DNA from: JADFJB01 sp964464595
Lineage (GTDB): Bacteria; Zhuqueibacterota; JdFR-76; DREG01
DNA length: 64,000 nt
Direction of reading: 5' to 3'
Assembly: GCA_964464595.1 (NCBI GenBank)
Contig: CAYXGW010000015.1
Location: 4,352 to 68,351 of the forward strand
Under the pieces are notes generated by a model that saw nothing but the letters and a program-made list of their open reading frames with translations, was not told the origin of the DNA and made no database searches. A program made the translations under genes and the position numbers. Positions 1-8,965 of the stretch are shown in pieces. Position 1 is the stretch's first letter, and every line of letters starts with the position of its first letter.

Positions 1-3000
1 AGGGTAGCTCTATTCACTTTATTGTGCATCTTGGTGAGGATTTCAACAATGCTTTTTGGGCCGGCAATGGCGTCATGGCTTTCGGCGACGGCGATGGTTT
101 GATTTTTTCGGATTTCACCGGAAGTCTTGACGTGATTGCCCATGAATTCACACACGGCGTCACAGATGCTTCCGCCCGCCTGGTCTACCAGAATCAGTCC
201 GGAGCACTTAGCGAGTCTATTTCTGACATCTTTGGTGTTCTTGTCGACGATGATGACTGGTTAATCGGAGAGGACATTTATACGCCGACAGTCCCTGGCG
301 ATGCCATAAGGAGTATGGAAGATCCGACTCTTTTCGGTGATCCTGCTCATCTGGATGATTATCGCTTCCTGGATCCGAATATTGATAACGGAGGCGTACA
401 TACTAACAGTGGTATTATCAACAAAGCCTTTTACCATCTTGCAACAGTAATTGGTCGTGAAAAGGCAGGACAGATTTTCTATCGGTCCTTGACTTTCTAC
501 ATGACCCCGCTGACGCAGTTTGTGGATGCGCGTCTTTTCTGCCTGGCGGCGGCCGAGGATTTGTATGGAACGAACTCGCCAGAATATACTGCAGTTGAGA
601 ATGGTTTTGATGCCGTCGGTATTTTTGACGGTCTCCGAAGTTTGACGCCTGTGGCTTTGGAGTTCGGTGAGAGTGTCAGCGATGTCGTTGGCTTGCAAGA
701 ATACCATTTGTACTATGTCGATATGCCAGAAAACAAGGCTAGCTTGCGGGTAGCCACAACAGGAACCGTTGGCAACGCATTAGATCTGTTCGTCTCGCGT
801 GAACGCATGCCTGATCCAGACGTGGGCGACTATGTATCTGCTACTTTCTCCGGGTTTGAAACCATCGAGATTACGGCCTTAAGCTTCCCACCTATTGACA
901 GCGGGCGTTATTACATTTTGGTTGCTGCGCGGGATGGTGGCAGTTACTCAATTACCGCGACCAATACCGATCCACAAATTGTTTATGTAGATCAAGATGC
1001 AACCGGCCTAAATGATGGCACCTCATGGGCCGATGCCGATACGTCTATACAAAAAGGCCTAAATGATGCGGACGCTGAGGACAAGTGGGTTTGGGTTGCT
1101 GAAGGCACCTATTTGGAAAACATCAATATGAGGCGTGGTGTAGCCCTATTTGGGGGGTTTGATGGTACAGAAACTGAATTGAATCAGCGAGATCCTACGA
1201 CAAATATGACCATTATCGATGGACAGAATAGTGGGCATGTTGTGAATGGCATAGATGATTGCCGCATTGATGGCTTTTTCATTCAAAATGGTAATTCATT
1301 CGCAGGCGGAGGTGTGTATTCTTCTTTCGACCATAATTTTTTTATCACAAATAATGTCATTCGCAATAACTCTGCATCATCAATAGGGGGAGGCATCTAT
1401 GCATCGGGCACCTCTTCGGTCTTCTCATTCGATCAGGCAATAATCGTCGGTAATGTTCTACATGACAATTCAGCATCAACAAATGGAGCCGGGATCTACT
1501 TCAATGTTACACCATCAATTGTTACCATGAATACCGTTGTAGGTAATGATGGTGATGGAATATTCGTTGCCTCCACTCTTCGTCGTCCATTTGTGCTCGG
1601 CAACATTTTTTGGGACAATACAACCCAAGTCGCTGGTTCCGCTTTTGTCGATTATAGCGATGTCCAAGGTGGATATCCTGGCCTAGGAAACATTGATGCT
1701 GATCCGTTATTTGTCAACAAGTCGGCACATGACTATCACCTCACAGCAAATTCTCCATGTATTGATGCAGGCCATCCCCTATTTTTAGACCCTGACAGCA
1801 CACGCCAAGATATGGGCGCTTTTTACTTTCAACAGACATATACTAGTTCGGAAATTGCTTTGAGGAAGTCAAAATTAAATTTTGGCAGTGTTTTTCTCGG
1901 TGAGGATGCAATGCGGGTTCTTAACATTGAAAACCGGGGAATAACAGACCTGAATATTTCATCGATCACGACAGCCAATACCGCCTACACAGTATCAGAT
2001 GCTGCAATGAGCATTGCCGCCGGTGAGGCTCGCAATCTGTTTGTGACATATACTCCTTCAACTATAGGGTCGGACAACGACACACTTAGGGTTGTTAGCA
2101 ATGATGTTGACGAAGGGATATTGAAGGTGCCGCTCAATGGCAGCGGCAGCGCGGTCCCACCCGAAATAGCCCTATTCCCCCAGGCGCTTTCGGCCACGGT
2201 CGGCCTGAACGGTGCCGCGACCAAGTTTGTTGTAGTGGAAAACAATGGAGTGACGGACCTGAATTACCAGGTTAAAGTTTCAAGCGCTAGTTTTACCTCA
2301 GAGTCTTTCGGAGCTCAGGACAATAGCTTCAGAGGCCGCAGCCGAATGCGCGGCAATATCTATCATATCGATGTGGCCACTGAGCTCAGCAAAATCGAAA
2401 TGTTTATGAGCAACAGCAGTAGCACAACCGAGATCGAGTTTGTCGTTTATCAGGCAGAGACCCTTCCGGGGCCGATGATACGTGTTTTTAACAAAACGAT
2501 TAGCAACCCAGGTACCGGACAAAGGTTCTATTCTTCTGGAGTTATCTCAGTGTCCCTGCAAGCGAATAAATACTACTTCATCGGCGCGGCTTGGAACAAT
2601 TTCGTCACTTATTACTTGGCAGATGCAGATCCACCAATTACCACAAATTTTGGTACGCTCGAATACGGCAGCGAAGAAAATTTATTCTTTCCTTCTGAGT
2701 TGATTTATGAACCTGATGACTTTCTTCAGCATTCACCATACTATCAGCGCATTACGACAGGAGGTGGCGGCTGGGCTGCGGCCAGCGCTGCCACCGGCTT
2801 GATTGAACCGGATTCTTCCGCCTCCATCCAGATCGACATTGACGCCAATGGTTTGTCCGAAGGGGAACATCATGCTGGGATAACCATCAGTAGCAACGAC
2901 CCGCACCGGGCACAACAGCACATTCCGCTACATCTCCGTGTCGTGGGGGACGCGCCGAGCATTCGTCATTTCAACTTCATGGCCAATACAGGTGAGTTCT

Positions 3001-4502
3001 ATCCCATTATTATTGATAATGCCGTACTGGGGATGCCGCCGGAGCCGCTTGAATTCGGTGACGAAATTGGCATCTTCACCCCGGCTGGGTTGTGCGTTGG
3101 CGCCGCAGTATGGACAGGAATCGAGTCCGAGGCGCTTGGACTCACGGCATGGAAAGACGATAATCAAAGTCCTGAAATTGATGGCTATCAAGATGGCGAG
3201 ACCATGAGTTTCCGCTTTTGGGATACTAGCGCTAACGCCGAATATCCGTCAAAAATGGCGACTTACTCGTCCGGCAATGGCACTTTCGGTTTTGGCTTTT
3301 TGTCCCGCATTAGTTTGCTGGAAGGCCGGGTTGTGCAAACACTAAGCACGGTTTTAAGCCCGCTCTGGAGATGGATTTCCCTTCCTGTTAAGCCGGATAA
3401 CTTGGACGCGGCTGCGTTAACCAGTAGCTTGGAAAATCTCGTCATCATGGTCAATTGTGCTGGTGATTTCTATGTCCCCTCTCCGCCACCTTTCAACGGC
3501 ATCGGCGACATAGACACCCATGAAATGTACAAGGTTTACCTCAGAGGGGCTGGTACTTTTACCATTACCGGAGAAGACATTGCAGATAATGAGCCGATCC
3601 CACTCACCAGCGGGTGGAATTGCGTCGCTTATTTTCCGCAAAGGGAGATTGATGTCGTTACGGCGCTCGCTTCGATCACAGAAAATCTGCAAATTGCCCT
3701 AAGCGACGATGGCGGATTCTACGTTCCTGGCCTGGTTAACACAATGGGCAATATGAGAACTTTTGAAGGATACAGGCTGTATATGGCCAATCCTGATACG
3801 CTGATTTATCCTTCTTCTTCGAGTGCGCTAGCCCGTATCGCTATAAGGACCCCGCTTGTTGAAAGGCAAACACCTCAGTTTTATCAACCGTTACAACGTT
3901 CCGCCGATTATCATGCTGTTATCATCGACCGTTTTTCGTTAGGATCTTTCTCACTGGGCGCAAATGATGAAATTGGTATTTTCACGGCGGATGGCCTCTG
4001 TGTTGGCGCGGCAAAAGTGCAATTGAATTTGCCAACGCCGGTTGCTGTCTGGCAAGATGATCCGGATAAGCCGGAACACGATGGTTACCGTCCCGGAGAG
4101 AAGCTTTATTTCCGGTTGCATCGGGCGGCTAATAACAGCCAGCACATTTTGTCCAGTAACTGGAGTGGCGACCTTGCCGAATCACCATTTGTGCAGATGA
4201 GTTTGCTAGAACAGTCTGTGCCGACGATGTATGAACTTTCCGGGAACTACCCAAATCCATTTAATCCGGAAACGGTTATTCGCTTTGCACTGCCCGAAAA
4301 AACGAAAGTAAAAGTGCAGATATTCGATATGCTGGGCCGCCGAGTGCAGGTTCTGTTGGATGCGGAAAAGCCCGGCGGGTTTCACGAGCTAATCTGGAAC
4401 GGGCGCGACAAGACCGGTCGCCAAGTGCCTAGCGGAATCTATTTTTACAAGTTGAATGCAGGTGATTTTTCCGATATCAAAAAAATGACTCTAATCAAAT
4501 AG
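1..4502 (+). CDS. Secreted M4 (thermolysin-family) metalloprotease, multidomain, 5' end outside the window
   Basis: The frame is open from base 3, and the residues before the first GTG (24) still match the M4 catalytic domain, so the true start lies upstream. Numbering from the GTG, the zinc site HEFTH is at 40-44, the third ligand Glu64 sits in GALSESISD exactly 20 residues after His44, and the catalytic His126 is in DNGGVHTNSG, as in thermolysin. The catalytic part ends near 205. A PPC-like domain follows (about 213-312), then a parallel beta-helix region (about 318-600), an ASH-like Ig domain (about 615-705), and two copies of a GDEIGIF...GLCVGA module (about 975-1080 and 1285-1395) around a region containing SGWNCVAYF. 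The tail (about 1404-1492) is a FlgD-like Ig domain with NYPNPFNPET, a likely secretion or sorting signal. It should be an exported protease; the substrate is unknown. The stop is followed by a strong inverted repeat. Confidence 0.9.
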   Translation, partial: GSSIHFIVHLGEDFNNAFWAGNGVMAFGDGDGLIFSDFTGSLDVIAHEFTHGVTDASARLVYQNQSGALSESISDIFGVLVDDDDWLIGEDIYTPTVPGDAIRSMEDPTLFGDPAHLDDYRFLDPNIDNGGVHTNSGIINKAFYHLATVIGREKAGQIFYRSLTFYMTPLTQFVDARLFCLAAAEDLYGTNSPEYTAVENGFDAVGIFDGLRSLTPVALEFGESVSDVVGLQEYHLYYVDMPENKASLRVATTGTVGNALDLFVSRERMPDPDVGDYVSATFSGFETIEITALSFPPIDSGRYYILVAARDGGSYSITATNTDPQIVYVDQDATGLNDGTSWADADTSIQKGLNDADAEDKWVWVAEGTYLENINMRRGVALFGGFDGTETELNQRDPTTNMTIIDGQNSGHVVNGIDDCRIDGFFIQNGNSFAGGGVYSSFDHNFFITNNVIRNNSASSIGGGIYASGTSSVFSFDQAIIVGNVLHDNSASTNGAGIYFNVTPSIVTMNTVVGNDGDGIFVASTLRRPFVLGNIFWDNTTQVAGSAFVDYSDVQGGYPGLGNIDADPLFVNKSAHDYHLTANSPCIDAGHPLFLDPDSTRQDMGAFYFQQTYTSSEIALRKSKLNFGSVFLGEDAMRVLNIENRGITDLNISSITTANTAYTVSDAAMSIAAGEARNLFVTYTPSTIGSDNDTLRVVSNDVDEGILKVPLNGSGSAVPPEIALFPQALSATVGLNGAATKFVVVENNGVTDLNYQVKVSSASFTSESFGAQDNSFRGRSRMRGNIYHIDVATELSKIEMFMSNSSSTTEIEFVVYQAETLPGPMIRVFNKTISNPGTGQRFYSSGVISVSLQANKYYFIGAAWNNFVTYYLADADPPITTNFGTLEYGSEENLFFPSELIYEPDDFLQHSPYYQRITTGGGGWAAASAATGLIEPDSSASIQIDIDANGLSEGEHHAGITISSNDPHRAQQHIPLHLRVVGDAPSIRHFNFMANTGEFYPIIIDNAVLGMPPEPLEFGDEIGIFTPAGLCVGAAVWTGIESEALGLTAWKDDNQSPEIDGYQDGETMSFRFWDTSANAEYPSKMATYSSGNGTFGFGFLSRISLLEGRVVQTLSTVLSPLWRWISLPVKPDNLDAAALTSSLENLVIMVNCAGDFYVPSPPPFNGIGDIDTHEMYKVYLRGAGTFTITGEDIADNEPIPLTSGWNCVAYFPQREIDVVTALASITENLQIALSDDGGFYVPGLVNTMGNMRTFEGYRLYMANPDTLIYPSSSSALARIAIRTPLVERQTPQFYQPLQRSADYHAVIIDRFSLGSFSLGANDEIGIFTADGLCVGAAKVQLNLPTPVAVWQDDPDKPEHDGYRPGEKLYFRLHRAANNSQHILSSNWSGDLAESPFVQMSLLEQSVPTMYELSGNYPNPFNPETVIRFALPEKTKVKVQIFDMLGRRVQVLLDAEKPGGFHELIWNGRDKTGRQVPSGIYFYKLNAGDFSDIKKMTLIK

Positions 4503-4507
4503 TACTA

Positions 4508-4570
4508 GGCGAAAGCCATAGCCCTGCCTTTTCTTTCGCCTTTCTTCATATTTAAGGGAAGGCAGGGCTA
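4508..4570 (+). other. Two interlocking inverted repeats between the two secreted-protein genes
   Basis: An 8-bp stem (ggcgaaag at 4508-4515 with ctttcgcc at 4533-4540) encloses the left arm of a perfect 12-bp stem (tagccctgcctt at 4519-4530 with aaggcagggcta at 4559-4570). The two stems cannot nest, so they are alternatives or a pseudoknot. No long T-run follows directly (the next bases are cctctttt). The position after a stop and before a gene suggests a transcription-termination or mRNA-processing element; this is inference. Confidence 0.6.
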
Positions 4571-4610
4571 CCTCTTTTACTGTTCAATTAAGGAAGGATG
4601 GGAAGATACC

Positions 4611-7214
4611 ATGAATCGCATAATTAGTGCTTGCGTGTTACTCGGAATGCCTCTTTTTGTTGTTCAGAATACTGGTTTTGCCCAGGGGCATTTTCAGTTT
4701 ACTAGCAATACGAGCGATTCCTATTCCATCCTCGTTCATGCAACCAGACTGAATAGAGTAAGTTTGGAGGCAGGCGATGAGGTTGGGGTGTTTACATCGG
4801 CCGGGTTGTGCGTTGGTGCTACTGTTTTGAGTTTGGAGGACACGCTTCAGTTTCCACTAACGGCTTGGGTTGACGATGCTCAAACCCCGGAAGTTGATGG
4901 CTATGCGGATGGTGACACGATGTATTTTTGGTTTTGGGACGCCAGCGGTAATCTTGAAATTGAAGCACAGCCAGATACTTTCCTGGTTGGTGATGGCACA
5001 TTCGGTTCTGGCCCCTTTGCAAGGATTGATACCCTATTTGCCGAAAGCAATAGACCGCCGGCTTTAAATCTACCTGAAAGTGTGACAATCAACGAAGATG
5101 ACACAACACAAGTTCTCGTCTTGGATAATTATGTGACAGACGAGGATAATACCCCGCCAGAAATGCGATGGGTGATCTCGGGTACGGAAAATATAGAGGT
5201 GCGCTATGATTCCACTCGAAGAGAAGCACGGTTATTACCGACGCCGGATTGGAACGGTAGCGAGGATTTGAACATACTAGTTGAAGATCCTAGTAAAGCC
5301 TTTGCCGTGGATATACTGCCAGTGATTGTTCTTCCAGTCAACGACCAACCTAGTTTGCAGTTCCCTGACTCCATTGCGTTTAATGAGGATGACACCCATA
5401 TTGTGGTGCTGGATGGTTTTGTAATCGACGTGGACGATTCTGCCGCAGAGATGATCTGGAGCTTTAAAGTCCTAAACGAATATGGAAATACTGCTGTTAT
5501 TCGCCGGGAACAGCCAGTGCCACTGGCGAAGATACTGACCCGCAATCCAGGACAACAAAACAGTGCGATTCCAATCAAAATAACAAAAATCAATGAGCTT
5601 TCCCATTCCAATTTGAAGGATAGCCTCGCCGTAACCATCGACAATGCAGCCAGAATAGCCATATTTTGTGGTACGGCCAATTATTTTACAACCGCACCCA
5701 TTTTGGTGGTTCTAACTGCCACAGACCCAGGCGGTTTATCCGGCAGTGACTCAATTGATGTGACCATAACGGCGGTGAACGACGCACCTGTGGTGAGCGG
5801 ATTACCTGATGTCTCATTCCCGGAGGATAGTGTGTTCACCCTGGCTTTAGATGAATATTCCGAGGATGTGGACAATGGAGATGAGGAGTTGACATGGAGT
5901 TTATTGGTCCTCGAAGATGCATTGGCGGCATCGGCAAAAGCGGCTGGTATCCACCGCCAAATCACAATTGATAATATAACGTCCGGGAAATCAATGGATT
6001 TGCATGGCGAATGGAATAATGAAGTCGAATTTGTTCAAGACAAAAACCTGCGTAAAACGGTTATCTATTTGACAGACAAACTCACTCAGACATTGACAGA
6101 CAGTTTAGTAATTACAATTGAAAATCAGATTGCTACCTTTATGGGAACTCCCAACTTTTTTGTATTGAATATACCTGTGCGTTTTTCAGCGTCGGATCCT
6201 GGTGGCTTATCTGATGCGGATACCATCCTGGTGTCTGTGAATGCGGTGAATGATGCACCAGTGGTTAGCGCTTTACCCGATGTCACTTTCCCAGAGGACA
6301 ATTCTTTCAACCTTTCGTTGGATAGCCTTAGCAGAGATGTTGACAATAGTCCGGAAGAGATGACCTGGAGCGCAGCAGTGCTCGATGCTAGTACGACTGG
6401 TTCCACAAAAAGCGCCGCTGTGAACGCCAGCTCTGCAAGCGATCTTATGGTCTCGGTTGACAACCAGACCCGAACTGCTGTGTTCCGTGGCACTGACAAT
6501 TACTTTACTACGACTCCAGTTCAGGTGTCACTCACTGCCACAGATCCCGGCGGTTTATCCAGCAGTGACACGATTGATGTAACCATAACGGCGGTTAACG
6601 ATGCGCCGGGGATTTTCATGCGTTTACTTCCGACTGACGGCAGCTCCATTGTGGTCGATGCCGTGACGTTTTCCTGGTCGACTGCCATAGATGTAGATGG
6701 AGACACAGTAATCTATTGGCTCAACATCAAAGTATCGGACATCGATACCATCTTTGCCACAACTAACACAACACTGACTGTCGATTTTGGCGCCTTGGGC
6801 CTGGCTGATCAGACCTATGGGGTTACCTGGTCGGTTACGGCTTCAGATGGACAGGTGACTACAGCAGCAGAAAATGGCGCCGGAACCCTGGATGTGATCA
6901 CCAGCGTTGAAGATGAAGAATTGGCCGGCATTCCGGAAGAATTTGCGCTGCATCAAAATTACCCCAACCCATTTAATCCGGAAACAACAATTAGATACCA
7001 ACTGCCGGAATCAGCTAATGTGCTTTTGAAGATTTATAATTTACAAGGCCAATTGGTTCGTACGTTGGTTAATGAAAACAAGGAAGCTGGATTCCATGAG
7101 ATTGTTTGGGATGCCCGAGATAAAACAGATCAAAGTATGCCGAGTGGTGTTTACTTGTATCGTATTCAAGCAGGTGATTTCACAGAATTTAAAAAGTTAA
7201 TGTTATTGCAGTAG
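4611..7214 (+). CDS. Secreted cadherin-like repeat protein with FlgD-like C-terminal domain
   Basis: The 867-residue product begins with a signal peptide (hydrophobic to about residue 24, cleavage after FAQ), and an AAGGA-type site precedes the ATG. Residues 26-145 are one copy of the GDEVGVF...GLCVGA...DGYADGD module also found twice in the upstream protease. From about 150 to 665 run four cadherin-like (tandem-95/Cadherin_5 type) repeats, each opening with a phrase such as VNDAPVVSGLPDVSFPED and a following DVDN. A last Ig-like segment leads to the tail (about 780-867) with NYPNPFNPET and SGVYLYR, the FlgD-like domain. Such proteins are usually surface-exposed or adhesive; no enzymatic motif is visible. 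Downstream repeats are similar at DNA level, so the repeat array may vary in length. Confidence 0.88.
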   Translation: MNRIISACVLLGMPLFVVQNTGFAQGHFQFTSNTSDSYSILVHATRLNRVSLEAGDEVGVFTSAGLCVGATVLSLEDTLQFPLTAWVDDAQTPEVDGYADGDTMYFWFWDASGNLEIEAQPDTFLVGDGTFGSGPFARIDTLFAESNRPPALNLPESVTINEDDTTQVLVLDNYVTDEDNTPPEMRWVISGTENIEVRYDSTRREARLLPTPDWNGSEDLNILVEDPSKAFAVDILPVIVLPVNDQPSLQFPDSIAFNEDDTHIVVLDGFVIDVDDSAAEMIWSFKVLNEYGNTAVIRREQPVPLAKILTRNPGQQNSAIPIKITKINELSHSNLKDSLAVTIDNAARIAIFCGTANYFTTAPILVVLTATDPGGLSGSDSIDVTITAVNDAPVVSGLPDVSFPEDSVFTLALDEYSEDVDNGDEELTWSLLVLEDALAASAKAAGIHRQITIDNITSGKSMDLHGEWNNEVEFVQDKNLRKTVIYLTDKLTQTLTDSLVITIENQIATFMGTPNFFVLNIPVRFSASDPGGLSDADTILVSVNAVNDAPVVSALPDVTFPEDNSFNLSLDSLSRDVDNSPEEMTWSAAVLDASTTGSTKSAAVNASSASDLMVSVDNQTRTAVFRGTDNYFTTTPVQVSLTATDPGGLSSSDTIDVTITAVNDAPGIFMRLLPTDGSSIVVDAVTFSWSTAIDVDGDTVIYWLNIKVSDIDTIFATTNTTLTVDFGALGLADQTYGVTWSVTASDGQVTTAAENGAGTLDVITSVEDEELAGIPEEFALHQNYPNPFNPETTIRYQLPESANVLLKIYNLQGQLVRTLVNENKEAGFHEIVWDARDKTDQSMPSGVYLYRIQAGDFTEFKKLMLLQ
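5699..6611 (+). repeat. DNA-level imperfect direct repeats inside the cadherin-like gene
   Basis: Three stretches around 5700-5830, 6190-6310 and 6530-6611 share long runs of similar bases encoding TDPGGLS..D...V..T.VNDAP, for example cggtttatcc at both 5731 and 6551 and accataacggcggt at about 5763 and 6583. The similarity extends to synonymous positions, which points to recent duplication or gene conversion within the array. Confidence 0.6.
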
Positions 7215-7314
7215 AAGAATACAGCATGAACTTTTTAGAATCTTTAATTTAAGCAAGTGTAGAACTAATAACATAAGAGCATGTGTTCAAACTGTACGCT
7301 GAAGCGGTCTTGGC

Positions 7315-7470
7315 TCAAGTTCCGGTCAGGGAGTATTTGCCGTCAGAAACAGTATTCCCTTGCGCATCTGTCAAAACCCCCTGGTAGCTGTTGGTTTGGC
7401 AAATTTGAGCAAAGCCAACGTTGACAATAAGAATCAATAAAAAAATGCTTAAAATGGTCTTGGTTTTCAT
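7315..7470 (-). pseudogene. Truncated secreted-protein gene (51-codon 5' stub)
   Basis: On the minus strand an ATG at 7470 is preceded by AGAGGA (about 7478-7483) and encodes a clean signal peptide (MKTKTILSIFLLILIVNVGF, then AQ), followed by SYQGVLTDAQGNTVSDGKYS and a stop at 7315. The post-signal phrase matches the start of large secreted proteins of this bacterial group, of the form (N)YQG.LTD..GNPV.DG.Y.L. Such proteins are normally hundreds of residues long, so this is read as the 5' remnant of a broken gene rather than a functional small protein. No continuation was found in other frames down to 7215. A short exported peptide cannot be excluded. Confidence 0.6.
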
Positions 7471-7856
7471 GATTGGTCCTCTAAAAGATTAAGTATAAGT
7501 ATACCCACAAAAACGGGTGTTATAACAATTTATAATTATGAAATCTTATAGTTTTTAAATAATCAAGTATACAATGTGATATGGTTTGACCGATCATGAT
7601 ATGATTACCACAAGATAGTTTCTGATATTAGTCAGGAGATATTTTCGGTACGACAATATTGGATAGTACTAGTTGAGGAATCCAAAATCAATGATTTTCT
7701 TGACTTTATTTGGATATTTGGATGGTTAGAAACTAAACTTTAAAAAAAACTAACTTGCTCTTTGGAAAGATTTCTGATAAATAGTCTAGGACATTAATAT
7801 CTCTTTCGGGTTTATGAGGTCTCGAATTCAGAATTATTTGTGCACTTAAAATAATA

Positions 7857-7906
7857 ACTCTCTCTTTACAAAGCAGAGGTCACTGGTTCGAATCCAGTAT
7901 CGCCCA
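7857..7906 (+). pseudogene. 3' fragment of a tRNA-Val(UAC) gene
   Basis: Bases 7882-7898 form a perfect 5-bp T-stem around the loop TTCGAAT, followed by ATCGCCC (7899-7905), a complete acceptor 3' strand, and discriminator A7906. AGGTC (7877-7881) is a normal variable loop, and the anticodon loop at 7865-7871 reads tttacaa with anticodon TAC. The 5' anticodon stem is damaged: one G appears missing when compared with its AGCAG partner. No D-arm and no GGGCGAT 5' acceptor strand are present upstream. It therefore cannot fold as a whole tRNA. A 3'-only tRNA copy is what site-specific integration or its later decay leaves behind. Confidence 0.7.
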
Positions 7907-7920
7907 CAAATTTTTTAGCA

Positions 7921-7971
7921 TATATCAACATATTGTAATATTTGTTAACTTATGTCAATATGTTGTAAAAT
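7921..7971 (+). repeat. Imperfect 30-bp-period direct repeat after the tRNA fragment
   Basis: tatatcaacatattgtaata (7921-7940) recurs as tatgtcaatatgttgtaaaa (7951-7970) with a 30-bp period. It lies between the tRNA-Val fragment and a TTGACA box (7974-7979). It could be a protein-binding site pair near an old attachment site. Function is unknown. Confidence 0.45.
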
Positions 7972-8006
7972 ACTTGACATCAATTTTGTTTTGTCATACT
8001 TTCAGT

Positions 8007-8037
8007 AGCTCCAAAAAACTCGGAGGAGCTTTTTTTT
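8007..8037 (+). terminator. Rho-independent terminator
   Basis: The stem agctcc (8007-8012) pairs with ggagct (8025-8030) and is followed by an eight-T run. No intact gene lies directly upstream. It may belong to the lost tRNA or element, or end a very short transcript from the TTGACA-like box at 7974. Confidence 0.65.
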
Positions 8038-8078
8038 CTCTACAAAAATATCGCTATCGATTGCGAAAATATTACGAG

Positions 8079-8107
8079 GCCTGAAAAGATCAGGCTTATT
8101 TTTTAAG
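8079..8107 (+). terminator. Second rho-independent terminator
   Basis: gcctga (8079-8084) pairs with tcaggc (8090-8095) around a five-base loop and is followed by ttattttttaa. It lies about 50 bases after the preceding terminator and insulates the transglycosylase gene from upstream transcription. Confidence 0.65.
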
Positions 8108-8239
8108 AAACAGTTGACGATGAACAATAATGGTTTTTTATTTTCTCAAATTAGCACGATTAATATTGGAACCATCAAGATTTTCCTACGTTAGTAGTGA
8201 TTGTTTTTCAATTTTATTCAAATATTTAAGGAGAATAAT

Positions 8240-8944
8240 ATGAATCGAAAAAAAACAAATGTAATCAACAGATATAAAAATATTCTGTTGTTAGGAGCTA
8301 TATTTGTCCTGTTTATTTCGATTGCGGGATTTTCAATTAAGTTCTTAGACATCGAAAAAAATCAGCATAAAATAAAGGGGATAGAATTAGCACTCATGGA
8401 TTTGAAAGCAGCAATGAATATTGATAGTGTACGTCAATATAATATTCAAAAGATAATGAGTATTATGGACCGTTATAATAGTAGCTTGCCATCAAATACG
8501 AAATATGAGATTGCGGATGAAATCTATTCGCTTAGTCAGAAATATACGAATTTAGATGTAGACTTAATTTGTGCGACAATAACGCATGAAAGCGCTCTTT
8601 CGTGGGATCCAATGGTAACATCTAAGGCAGGCGCAATGGGTATTATGCAAATAATGCCGGTTACCGGGATTTACCTAACTGCAGAAGAGGGAATGACATG
8701 GACTAGTGCTGAAGAAATTTTATATGATCCGATTTATAATTTGCGGCTAGGCTGTAGATTCCTTTCAACCCTAATAGAAATTTATGGAATTGAAGGAGGG
8801 TTGGCAGCTTACAATGGTGGTGAAAAGCTGGCGGCATTATGGCTTGCCAATAACAAAGCCAAGGGAATACTTTATGCAGAAACAGAAAAGTATATTCCTT
8901 TCATTATGAAATTATATGAGGAGTTCCAAAACGCAAGCTTATAA
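8240..8944 (+). CDS. Membrane-anchored lytic transglycosylase (SLT domain)
   Basis: The start is taken as the ATG at 8240 because AAGGAG lies at the right spacing; a longer frame to 8201 has no ribosome site. Residues 15-34 are an N-terminal membrane segment or uncleaved signal. The SLT (GH23) domain spans about 95-225: catalytic Glu117 in THESAL, the GAMGIMQIMP motif at 131-140, and AAYNGG nearer the end. The enzyme cleaves peptidoglycan glycan strands in the periplasm to give 1,6-anhydromuramic products. It is a single-gene unit closed by its own terminator. The exact role (cell-wall turnover or making gaps for envelope machines) cannot be told from sequence. Confidence 0.88.
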   Translation: MNRKKTNVINRYKNILLLGAIFVLFISIAGFSIKFLDIEKNQHKIKGIELALMDLKAAMNIDSVRQYNIQKIMSIMDRYNSSLPSNTKYEIADEIYSLSQKYTNLDVDLICATITHESALSWDPMVTSKAGAMGIMQIMPVTGIYLTAEEGMTWTSAEEILYDPIYNLRLGCRFLSTLIEIYGIEGGLAAYNGGEKLAALWLANNKAKGILYAETEKYIPFIMKLYEEFQNASL

Positions 8945-8965
8945 TCACCTAAATTGATACGGAAT

